Shown: positions 49,154-55,453 of the stretch, in pieces | Position numbering within the stretch: position 1 is the first letter of the stretch | Layout: each line of letters starts with the position of its first letter | Source: Duganella aquatilis | GTDB lineage: Bacteria > Pseudomonadota > Gammaproteobacteria > Burkholderiales > Burkholderiaceae_D | Direction: 5' to 3' | NCBI RefSeq assembly: GCF_009674565.1 | Contig: NZ_WKJL01000007.1 | Coordinates: forward strand, 1-64,000 | DNA length: 64,000 bases | Notes under the pieces: generated by a model | Told to the model about the DNA's origin: nothing | Database searches by the model: none | The model's input: the letters and a program-made list of their open reading frames with translations, nothing else | Program-made: the position numbers and the translations under genes

Positions 49154-49474
49154 CTAGCTGGAGAACACGTTCATGGTCACTACCCCGGCGATGATCAGGC
49201 CGATTCCGATCAGCGACGGGATGTCCAGACGCTGCCCCAGGAAGAACCAGCCGATCAGGGTGATCAGCGTGGTGCCGACACCGGACCAGATCGCGTAGGC
49301 GATACCGACCGGCACCTGGCGCAAGGTCAGCGACAGGCAGTAGAACGCCGCCGTGTAGCCGGCCACCACCACGATCGATGGCAACAGCCGGGTGAAGCCT
49401 TCGCTGTGCTTGAGCGCGGTGGTGGCCATCGTTTCCGAGCCGATGGCAATTGCCAGTAGCAACCATTTGTTCAT
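49154..49474 (-). CDS. Small multidrug resistance (SMR) family transporter
   Basis: 106 aa from the ATG at 49474; the in-frame upstream start at 49504 has no support. Four membrane helices, with the essential Glu near residue 14 in AIAIGSETMATTALK, and the conserved VPVGIAYAIWSGVGTTLITLIGW segment of EmrE/QacE-type pumps. It exchanges protons for cationic compounds across the inner membrane. It ends 3 bp from the convergent dehydrogenase gene and follows the aldehyde dehydrogenase gene by 10 bp, so it may be co-transcribed with it. Confidence 0.92.
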   Translation of the reverse strand: MNKWLLLAIAIGSETMATTALKHSEGFTRLLPSIVVVAGYTAAFYCLSLTLRQVPVGIAYAIWSGVGTTLITLIGWFFLGQRLDIPSLIGIGLIIAGVVTMNVFSS

Positions 49475-49484
49475 GTCGTTCTCC

Positions 49485-50858
49485 TTAGTTACGGGCGACC
49501 ACAACCATTTTCTGGTTGACCAGTTCCTTCAGACCGTCCTCGGCCAGCTCGCGGCCGTAACCGGAGCGCTTGACGCCGCCGAACGGCAGCTCGGGCGAGG
49601 TCGACGAGCGTGTGTTGATCCACACCGAGCCGGTTTCGATGCGCGACGCCAGCTTGCGCGCGCGCTCGATATCGGCCGAGAACACCACGCCGGACAGGCC
49701 GAACATCGAATCATTGGCCAATTCCACCGCCTCGTCGTCGCTGCGCACCACGTAGACCTGGGCCACCGGGCCGAAGAACTCGGAGAAGTACGCCGGATTG
49801 TCGCGCGTGACATTGGTCAGGATGGTCGGGCTGTAGTAGGCGCCAGCGCCAGGCAAGGCCTTGCCGCCGTAGTGCAGCGTGGCGCCGGCCTGGACTGCAT
49901 TGTCGACCTGCTGCGCAATGTCGGCACGGGCGGCCAGCGAGCACAGCGGCCCCATGTCGGCGCTTTCATCCATCGGATCGCCGACCTTGATGCCGGCAAA
50001 AATGGCGGTGAATTTTTCCAGGAAGCGGTCTGCGACCTTTTCGTGTACCAGGAAGCGCTTGGCGGCGTTGCAGGCCTGGCCCGCCACATACAGCCGCGCC
50101 GCCGCGCCCACTTCGGCGGCCTTGTCGACGTCGGCGTCGTCCAGCACCATGAAGACGTCGGCGCCGCCCAGTTCCAGCACCGATTTCTTCAGGTATTTGC
50201 CGGCCTGGGCGGCGACGATGCTGCCGGCTTTTTCCGAGCCGGTCAGCGCCACGCCCTGCACGCGGTCATCGGCGATCAGGGCGGCGACCTGCTCGCCGGA
50301 TGCATACAGATTGGTCCACACGCCCACCGGCGCGCCGGCGTCGCGCACCAGCTGCTCGAAGGCGGCGGCGGCTTGCGGCACATTGCTGGCGTGCTTGGCC
50401 AGCACCGGATTGCCGACGGCGATATTCGGGCCGGCCACGCGGATCAGCTGGTACAGCGGGAAGTTCCATGGCTCCACGGCCACCACCACGCCGATCGGGT
50501 GGTATTCGGTCCAGGCGTCGCCGTGCGCGGTTTCCAGCTTGCGGCCGGCCAGGAAGCCGGCGGCATTGCGAGCATAGTAGCGGGCGATGTCGGCCGACAT
50601 CTGCACTTCGAAACGCGCTTCCGAGATGCGCTTGCCCATTTCCTGCACCAGCGTGACGGCCAGCTGCTCGGAACGCGCCTCGATCAGGTCCGCCAGCTTG
50701 TCCAGCACGGCCAGGCGCGGCTGGATGTCGCCCTTGGACCAGTCCGATTTGTAGACCGCATGCGCCACCGTCAGCGCGGCCTGGACCTGTGCGTCGGTGT
50801 GGTTGTCGAAAGTCTTGACCAGTGCGCCGGTGGCTGGATTGATGCTTTGGTATGCCAT
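49485..50858 (-). CDS. NAD(P)-dependent aldehyde dehydrogenase, succinate-semialdehyde type
   Basis: 457 aa, matching the shorter Sad/YneI branch. The catalytic Cys is in VAGQACNAAKRF and the general-base Glu in LELGGADVF. The start MAYQSINPATGALVKTF is characteristic. It likely oxidises succinate semialdehyde or a related aldehyde to the acid. It lies upstream of the SMR gene in the same direction. The substrate assignment is by family resemblance only. Confidence 0.88.
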   Translation of the reverse strand: MAYQSINPATGALVKTFDNHTDAQVQAALTVAHAVYKSDWSKGDIQPRLAVLDKLADLIEARSEQLAVTLVQEMGKRISEARFEVQMSADIARYYARNAAGFLAGRKLETAHGDAWTEYHPIGVVVAVEPWNFPLYQLIRVAGPNIAVGNPVLAKHASNVPQAAAAFEQLVRDAGAPVGVWTNLYASGEQVAALIADDRVQGVALTGSEKAGSIVAAQAGKYLKKSVLELGGADVFMVLDDADVDKAAEVGAAARLYVAGQACNAAKRFLVHEKVADRFLEKFTAIFAGIKVGDPMDESADMGPLCSLAARADIAQQVDNAVQAGATLHYGGKALPGAGAYYSPTILTNVTRDNPAYFSEFFGPVAQVYVVRSDDEAVELANDSMFGLSGVVFSADIERARKLASRIETGSVWINTRSSTSPELPFGGVKRSGYGRELAEDGLKELVNQKMVVVARN

Positions 50859-50974
50859 GATGTTTCTCCTGAGTGAGGTTGGTATGGCCCCAGTGTAGAA
50901 AAATCCGGCATCACAATAAATGGAAAAGAATTGACTTCAGAATTCCATTTTCAGGAAGGCTAGCGGGTTCGGCG

Positions 50975-52120
50975 TCAGAAACTCCCCGGCAGCAGGATGT
51001 TGCGGTCGACCTGGCGCACATCGCGCAGGCCGCAGAACGCCATGGTCAGATCCAGTTCGTTGCGGATGATGTCCAGGCATTTGCTGACGCCCTGCTCGCC
51101 CATCGCCCCCAGGCCGTAGAGGAACGGCCGGCCGATGTAGACGCCCTTGGCGCCCAGCGCCAGCGCCTTGATCACGTCCTGGCCCGAGCGGATGCCGCCG
51201 TCCATGTGCACTTCGATCTGCTTGCCGACCGCCTCGGCAATGCGCGGCAGCGCGCCGATGGACGATTCGGCGCCATCCAATTGGCGGCCGCCGTGGTTGG
51301 AGACGATCAGCGCATCGGCGCCGCTTTCCACACACAGGCGCGCGTCTTCCGCATCCATGATGCCTTTGATGATCAGCTTGCCGCCCCAGCGCTGCTTGAT
51401 CCACTCGACGTCCTTCCACGACAGGCTGAGGTCGAACTGCTGGCTGGTCCACGACGACAGCGAAGACATGTCCGACACCGAGGTCGCGTGGCCGACGATG
51501 TTGCCGAAGGTGCGGCGCGGCGTGCCCAGCATGCCCAGGCACCAGCGCGGCTTGGTGGCCAGGTTGATGATGTTCGGGAGGGTCAGCTTGGGCGGCGCCG
51601 ACAGGCCGTTGCGCAGATCCTTGTGGCGCTGGCCCAGCACCTGCAGGTCCAGCGTCAGCACCAGCGCCGAACAGCGCGCGGCCTTGGCGCGGTCGATCAG
51701 GCGGTTGATGAAATCGCGGTCCTTCATCACATACAGCTGGAACCAGAATGGCGCGCTGGTGTGGGCGGCGATGTCCTCGATCGAGCAGATACTCATGGTC
51801 GACAGGGTGAACGGGACGCCGAATTTTTCCGCCGCCTTGGCGGCCAGGATCTCGCCGTCGGCGTGCTGCATGCCGGTCAGGCCGGTCGGCGCCAGCGCCA
51901 CCGGCATCGCGACATTCTGGCCGATCATGGTGCTGGCCAGCGTGCGGTTTTCCAGGTTGACCGCTACGCGCTGGCGGAATTTGATCTTGGCGAAATCTTC
52001 GTTGTTGGCGCGGTAGGTTGATTCGGTCCAGGAACCGGCATCGGCATAATCGTAAAACATGCGGGGCACGCGTTTTTTGGCCAGCACGCGCAGGTCTTCA
52101 ATGGTGGTGATGATGCCCAT
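50975..52120 (-). CDS. FMN-dependent alpha-hydroxyacid dehydrogenase (LldD-like)
   Basis: 381 aa. The FMN and active-site His are in SNHGGRQLDGAESS; other family motifs are DYADAGSWTE near the N-terminus, LTGMQHADGEILAA, STMSICSIEDIAAH, and the phosphate-binding segment DGGIRSGQDVIKALALGAKGVYIGRPFLYGL. It oxidises L-lactate or another L-2-hydroxyacid and passes electrons to quinone or oxygen. It stands alone, 116 bp upstream of the aldehyde dehydrogenase gene in the same direction. Confidence 0.92.
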   Translation of the reverse strand: MGIITTIEDLRVLAKKRVPRMFYDYADAGSWTESTYRANNEDFAKIKFRQRVAVNLENRTLASTMIGQNVAMPVALAPTGLTGMQHADGEILAAKAAEKFGVPFTLSTMSICSIEDIAAHTSAPFWFQLYVMKDRDFINRLIDRAKAARCSALVLTLDLQVLGQRHKDLRNGLSAPPKLTLPNIINLATKPRWCLGMLGTPRRTFGNIVGHATSVSDMSSLSSWTSQQFDLSLSWKDVEWIKQRWGGKLIIKGIMDAEDARLCVESGADALIVSNHGGRQLDGAESSIGALPRIAEAVGKQIEVHMDGGIRSGQDVIKALALGAKGVYIGRPFLYGLGAMGEQGVSKCLDIIRNELDLTMAFCGLRDVRQVDRNILLPGSF

Positions 52121-52184
52121 CCAGTCTCCCTTTTTAGTATGTCCGACAGATCATCGGCCATTTTTTTCTAAAAGCCAAGTGCAT

Positions 52185-52637
52185 TTAGTGGATCTGGATA
52201 TAGAGCTGAAACATCGCGTACTGTATCGCGAATTGCAGCGCGGTAACGGAGAGCACCACGGTGATCATCCAGTTGCGGGTACTCTGCTGCGTCCGTTCCA
52301 GATCCTCTTTGGTCGCGAAGTGCGAGAGATCTTCCTTGGTGGCGAAACGCGAGAGGTCTTCTTTGGTGGCGAAGCGTGCGAGGTCTTCCTTGGTAGCGAA
52401 GCGTGTGAGGTCTTCTTTCGTGGCGAAGCGCGCGAGGTCTTCTTTGGTAGCGAAGCGTGTGAGGTCGTCTTTGCTTGCAAAGCGCTGCTCGACATAGGAC
52501 TTCAGCTCAGCCACGCTTTCTTTCAACTCGGCTTTGGTGACGTAGTTGGCCTGGATATCCCGAACGATATCCATCAGCATTTCCATCTGATGCTCCTGCA
52601 GTGCGACGCGTAGCTCCATGCTTTTATCATTCGCCAT
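52185..52637 (-). CDS. Membrane-anchored coiled-coil protein with seven 9-residue repeats
   Basis: 150 aa. An N-terminal helix (about 1-50) is followed by seven consecutive copies of a nine-residue unit, (A)TKEDL(A/T/S)RF, at residues 54-116. A C-terminal membrane helix then follows (about 123-147, MITVVLSVTALQFAIQYAMFQLY). The layout resembles DUF1640/CCDC90-like tail-anchored coiled-coil proteins. The nine-residue period is unlike a heptad. The tail anchor predicts a cytoplasmic rod on the inner membrane. Function unknown. GCGGCC-poor intergenic DNA upstream holds no further gene. Confidence 0.78.
   Translation of the reverse strand: MANDKSMELRVALQEHQMEMLMDIVRDIQANYVTKAELKESVAELKSYVEQRFASKDDLTRFATKEDLARFATKEDLTRFATKEDLARFATKEDLSRFATKEDLSHFATKEDLERTQQSTRNWMITVVLSVTALQFAIQYAMFQLYIQIH
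52290..52478 (-). repeat. 27-bp tandem repeat array (7 units) within the coiled-coil gene
   Basis: Each 27-bp unit encodes one TKEDL-type nonapeptide. Five central units are nearly identical at DNA level; the outer two (ASKDDLTRF and ATKEDLERT) have diverged. Near-identity suggests recent expansion by slippage. Confidence 0.85.
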
Positions 52638-52707
52638 GACGGCCTCCCGGTCAAGGGAGTCAGCCTACCGTGCGTAGCTGAGACAGCGCATGAGCAAGCG
52701 CAAGGCC

Positions 52708-52780
52708 CAAAGAAAAAGGACTTGGAAGTTTGCGACTTCCAAGTCCTTAACTTACAACATATATTCTGGTGCGGCTGGCA
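52708..52780. repeat. Direct repeat A: tRNA-Arg 3' tail plus terminator duplicate
   Basis: 73 bp matching 53383-53455 at 69 positions. Read on the minus strand it contains the last 10 bases of the tRNA-Arg acceptor region plus CCA, then 24 bp, then the terminator hairpin. Here the tRNA body is missing, and the segment instead supplies the 3' end of the PEP-CTERM gene. Confidence 0.8.
52716..52748 (-). terminator. 14-bp-stem hairpin terminator after the PEP-CTERM gene
   Basis: AAGGACTTGGAAGT and ACTTCCAAGTCCTT enclose a 5-nt loop (TTGCG on the plus strand). On the minus strand it is followed by TTTTTC. The stem overlaps the gene's stop codon by 2 bp. Confidence 0.75.
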
Positions 52781-53292
52781 TTGCGACGGCGGCGCCCTAC
52801 CACACGCATCAGACCAAGTCCCGCAAGCAGCATTGCATAGGTCCCCGGCTCAGGTACGGCGGTTACTTCCGTTATAACCGTCTGAACGGTGTAGGAGGTC
52901 CAGGCATCGGATGGCACCGACGAGAGTCCATAGACGAAAAATATCGTCTCTCCAGCCAAGGCAAGATAAAAGTCGTTGGTCCCGGAATATACGGTATTGA
53001 CGGAGTGTAAAGTTCCGCCGATAACGTTAATTCCAGTCCCATGCGAGAAACCAACATCAGCCACGCTGTAGCGATAGTCGGCGATCGTCAAATCGACTCC
53101 ATTCAGTGACGTCCACACGCTGGCAGCATTGGGGGCTGAATAGAGAAACGATCCCGAAATGGCACTCAAAGGACTCGGACCAAAGCCAGAAAAATTAGTC
53201 GCCGTAAAGTCCAACCTGTAGTCCGCCGCTTGGGCGGCGTTTGCGCAGAATAAGAAGGCGGAAAGCACAAAGCCAGCTAATCGTTTTAGCAT
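52747..53292 (-). CDS. PEP-CTERM sorting-domain exported protein with tRNA-derived C-terminus
   Basis: 181 aa from the ATG at 53292 (GGGGGA upstream; an in-frame TTG is at 53298). A signal peptide (about 1-22, ends AAQA) precedes a beta-rich domain. Near residues 145-170 lies the sorting signal VPEPGTYAMLLAGLGLMRVVGRRRR, which would be processed by exosortase EpsH/XrtA for surface export. After RRRR the frame continues for NASRTRIYVVS, encoded by the duplicated tRNA tail; typical members end shortly after the Arg cluster. The gene lies between two direct repeats and looks AT-richer than its neighbours. No exosortase gene is in the window. Confidence 0.85.
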   Translation of the reverse strand: MLKRLAGFVLSAFLFCANAAQAADYRLDFTATNFSGFGPSPLSAISGSFLYSAPNAASVWTSLNGVDLTIADYRYSVADVGFSHGTGINVIGGTLHSVNTVYSGTNDFYLALAGETIFFVYGLSSVPSDAWTSYTVQTVITEVTAVPEPGTYAMLLAGLGLMRVVGRRRRNASRTRIYVVS

Positions 53293-53382
53293 TTGCAATC
53301 CCCCAAAAAAAACTTAACAATGTTGAATATATCAGCATTATTAAATTTTTCGATGCAAAAAACACTCCACAACGTGGTGACA

Positions 53383-53455
53383 CAAAGAAAAAGGACTTGG
53401 AAGTTCGCGACTTCCAAGTCCTCAATTTACTACATATATTCTGGTGCGGCTGGCA
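53383..53455. repeat. Direct repeat B: tRNA-Arg 3' end plus terminator
   Basis: The intact counterpart of direct repeat A. Here the tRNA tail is joined to a complete tRNA-Arg gene. The two copies enclose about 675 bp holding only the PEP-CTERM gene. Confidence 0.8.
53391..53422 (-). terminator. Terminator of the tRNA-Arg array
   Basis: AGGACTTGGAAGT and ACTTCCAAGTCCT with a 5-nt loop, followed on the minus strand by TTTTTC. It lies 19 bp past the CCA end of the last tRNA. Confidence 0.8.
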
Positions 53456-53518
53456 GGAATCGAACCCACGACCCCTTGGTTCGTAGCCAAGTACTCTATC
53501 CAGCTGAGCTACAGCCGC
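53442..53518 (-). tRNA. tRNA-Arg (anticodon ACG), copy 1
   Basis: 77 nt including encoded CCA. Acceptor arms GCGGCTG and CAGCCGC pair, the D arm is AGCTCAGCTGGATAGAGT, the anticodon stem CTTGG/CCAAG encloses CTACGAA (ACG), and the T arm contains GGTTCGATTCC. Confidence 0.97.
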
Positions 53519-53631
53519 GAAAGACAACATTATAGCAGAGCAATTCCAATTCCAAAAGGCCTAACTTGAAGTTTCCCCAGCCCTGCATGACAGATGCGCG
53601 CGGGCAGTCCCGCTGCACGTGCATAAAGCAA

Positions 53632-53662
53632 AAGGGCCCGAAGATCACTCTTCAGGCCCTTC
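53632..53662 (-). terminator. Hairpin terminator downstream of tRNA-Arg copy 2
   Basis: On the minus strand AAGGGCC pairs with GGCCCTT around an inner GAAGA/TCTTC stem, followed by a T-run (TTTTGC). It would end or attenuate transcription before copy 1. Confidence 0.7.
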
Positions 53663-53676
53663 CACTTACGAATTTT

Positions 53677-53753
53677 GGTGCGGCTGGCAGGAATCGAACC
53701 CACGACCCCTTGGTTCGTAGCCAAGTACTCTATCCAGCTGAGCTACAGCCGCG
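53677..53753 (-). tRNA. tRNA-Arg (anticodon ACG), copy 2
   Basis: Identical in sequence over 77 nt to the other two copies; encoded CCA; anticodon loop CTACGAA. Confidence 0.97.
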
Positions 53754-53824
53754 TAAAACAAGATTATAACAGCACTTTCTTGTTTGAAAACAGAAGAATC
53801 TTCCAACTCTTCAGGTAAAACTGA

Positions 53825-53901
53825 TGGTGCGGCTGGCAGGAATCGAACCCACGACCCCTTGGTTCGTAGCCAAGTACTCTATCCAGCTGAGCTACAGCCG
53901 C
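53825..53901 (-). tRNA. tRNA-Arg (anticodon ACG), copy 3
   Basis: Identical 77-nt tRNA, the promoter-proximal member of the array. ACG, after wobble modification to inosine, reads CGU/CGC/CGA, the main Arg codons in such genomes. Confidence 0.97.
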
Positions 53902-53912
53902 ACTGTGCAAGC

Positions 53913-53940
53913 ATTATAAAGCATTAATTTTGTTTTGCAA
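53913..53940 (-). promoter_or_regulatory. Sigma-70 promoter of the tRNA-Arg array
   Basis: On the minus strand: TTGCAA (-35), 16-bp spacer, TATAAT (perfect -10). The start would fall about 5 bp before the 5' end of tRNA copy 3. Confidence 0.75.
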
Positions 53941-54107
53941 AGTACGATATTTTCTATCGTTTAGTTGGCTTGGAATACGAAATACCGAACCAACTGCCTT
54001 ACAAAACTGCTCTGCTGCATCTCTTTCAAACAGCGTGCCGTTCGAAAGAAGCAGCATTATAGGTATACTCCCGCAGCTTGTCCAGCACTCTGTAACTAGA
54101 GAGAAAC

Positions 54108-54335
54108 TCAGGTACCGAACTCGGCCGCCGCCTTGGCCGACCACAGCGCCTCGTTGTAGGACGGATAGGGCTGGCCATAACAGTCCACCTGGCCATCGGC
54201 GCCGACAAACTTGATCCACCAGCCCTCGCTGTCCGACAAAATCGCGATATCGCCCTCGCGGCAATGCCCGCCCACTTCCTCGTCCTGCTCCAGCACAACA
54301 ATCTTCACCTTGCGGTGCTTGATGACATTCGCCAT
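54108..54335 (-). CDS. Small cytoplasmic hypothetical protein
   Basis: 75 aa, beginning MANVIKHRKVKIVVLEQDEEVGGHC with a strand-rich SH3-like look, then SDSEGWWIKFVGADGQVDCYGQPYPSYNEALWSAKAAAEFGT. Two cysteines, no signal peptide. A strong ribosome site (GGGGAGAA) precedes the ATG at 54335. Function unknown. Its upstream region overlaps the start of the possible small RNA on the other strand. Confidence 0.65.
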   Translation of the reverse strand: MANVIKHRKVKIVVLEQDEEVGGHCREGDIAILSDSEGWWIKFVGADGQVDCYGQPYPSYNEALWSAKAAAEFGT

Positions 54336-54392
54336 GACCGTTCTCCCCTTGCTTCATTCATGCCAGTTATCGCACACATTACGAATCTAAAT

Positions 54393-54488
54393 TTGCATTC
54401 ATTTGCGCATTGCAGCATCATTGACCTGTCTCCTCTATTCTCCTCCAAGGAAATAGATTTAGCCCGCTCCTGTAGCGGGCTTTTTTTT
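54393..54488 (+). ncRNA. Possible small RNA with anti-Shine-Dalgarno motifs
   Basis: A strong terminator on the plus strand (54461-54488) has no coding gene upstream of it on that strand. Just before it lie two pyrimidine motifs, CTCCTC at 54430-54435 and CTCCTCC at 54440-54446, complementary to ribosome binding sites, as in known Hfq-type regulatory RNAs that target SD regions. The 5' end is not defined; TTGCAT at 54393 with CATCAT 17 bp later is a weak promoter guess. Confidence 0.45.
54461..54488 (+). terminator. Strong rho-independent terminator
   Basis: AGCCCGCT, loop CCTGT, AGCGGGCT, followed by a run of T to 54488. It is not preceded by a same-strand coding gene, so it probably ends a short untranslated transcript. 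Confidence 0.85.
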
Positions 54489-54564
54489 AACCGTGTACGA
54501 TGCACTCAGCTTTGCCTTTTCATAAGACCGATACAAGACAGATAACAGAGAGCGTCCGCACCGC

Positions 54565-55386
54565 ATGAATCACCCTCCCGCCGCCCTGCCGCCCGCACCC
54601 GACTGGTCGCAAACCGCCCTCGGCCCCGCCGCAGACTGGCATCCCAGCCTCCGGCTGACCATCGACATCCTGCTCAACTCGCCGCAAGCCATGCTGCTGA
54701 TGTGGGGCCCGCAGCAGATTATGGTCTATAACGACGCGTATGCCACCCTGATCGGCCTGCCGAGCCTGCGCGCGCCGGGCGGCAAGGTGCCGTCGATGCA
54801 GCCGGCGGCGTGGAGCTGGAACAGCGCCGCGCTGGCGCCGGCGCGCGAAGGCCGCAGCGTCAGCTATCGCGGCTGCGAACTGCCGGTGTGGCGCGACGGC
54901 CACATGGAACCGCAGCCGCTGGACCTGTACTACACGCCGGTGCCGGGCGACGGCGGCGGCGTGGCCGGCATCCTGTGCACCCTCGCGGCCGGCCGCAGCA
55001 CCGCCACGGCCGACAGCGACACCCCGCTGCGCCTGCTGGTGGTGGAAGACAACAGCGATGCCCGCTACCTGGTCTGCGAAACCCTGCGCGCGCTGGGCCA
55101 CGAGGTGGAAGCCGTGGCCAGCGGCGAGGAAGCACTGCCGCAGCTAGAGCAGCACCGCTTCGATGTGCTATTCACCGACGTCAGCCTGCCCGGCATGTCC
55201 GGCGTCGACCTGGCGCGCCAGGCCGTGCGGCAGAAGCCGGACCTGGCGCTGCTGTTCGCCTCCGGCTACGGCGAGGAACTGACGCGCCACCTGGAATTCC
55301 CCTCCCAGTCCTTGCAAAAACCTTATGATATCGAGCAATTGCAGGCGGTGCTCGAACAGATCGGCGCCAGGCTGCACAAACGCTGA
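54565..55386 (+). CDS. PAS-REC fusion protein (no kinase domain)
   Basis: 273 aa. N-terminal PAS-like domain (about 13-145) of the type found at the front of large bacteriophytochrome-like kinases (LTIDILLNSPQAMLLMWGPQQIMVYNDAYATLIG, then YYTPVPGDGGGVAGILC). It is joined directly to a receiver (about 155-270) with LLVVEDNSDARYLV and FTDVSLPGMSG as the phosphoacceptor. The usual kinase core between these two is missing, so this may be an in-frame deletion derivative or a stand-alone signalling adaptor. It is followed 67 bp later by a hybrid kinase in the same direction. Confidence 0.83.
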   Translation: MNHPPAALPPAPDWSQTALGPAADWHPSLRLTIDILLNSPQAMLLMWGPQQIMVYNDAYATLIGLPSLRAPGGKVPSMQPAAWSWNSAALAPAREGRSVSYRGCELPVWRDGHMEPQPLDLYYTPVPGDGGGVAGILCTLAAGRSTATADSDTPLRLLVVEDNSDARYLVCETLRALGHEVEAVASGEEALPQLEQHRFDVLFTDVSLPGMSGVDLARQAVRQKPDLALLFASGYGEELTRHLEFPSQSLQKPYDIEQLQAVLEQIGARLHKR

Positions 55387-55453
55387 TTCCGGCGGCGCCT
55401 CGCGCCTGTCAAACGTGCGGAGCCGGTGCAGGGGTTGGCGATAAAATGGGACC

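Noticed and set aside
52290..52478. Regular 27-bp repeats considered as CRISPR or regulatory iterons
   Set aside because: They are contiguous, in frame and encode a clean nonapeptide repeat inside a gene with a good start and a membrane helix.
52708..53455. Integrated prophage or genomic island at the tRNA
   Set aside because: Only about 675 bp and one gene lie between the repeats; no integrase, phage or conjugation gene is present.
53241..53769. Short frames with peptide AAGRNRTHDPLVRSQVLYPAE around the tRNA genes
   Set aside because: This peptide is simply the translation of the tRNA-Arg complement and is a common false annotation.
53442..53901. Three evenly placed identical repeats resembling a CRISPR array
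   Set aside because: Each repeat folds as a complete tRNA-Arg with encoded CCA; spacers differ in length and include a promoter and terminators.
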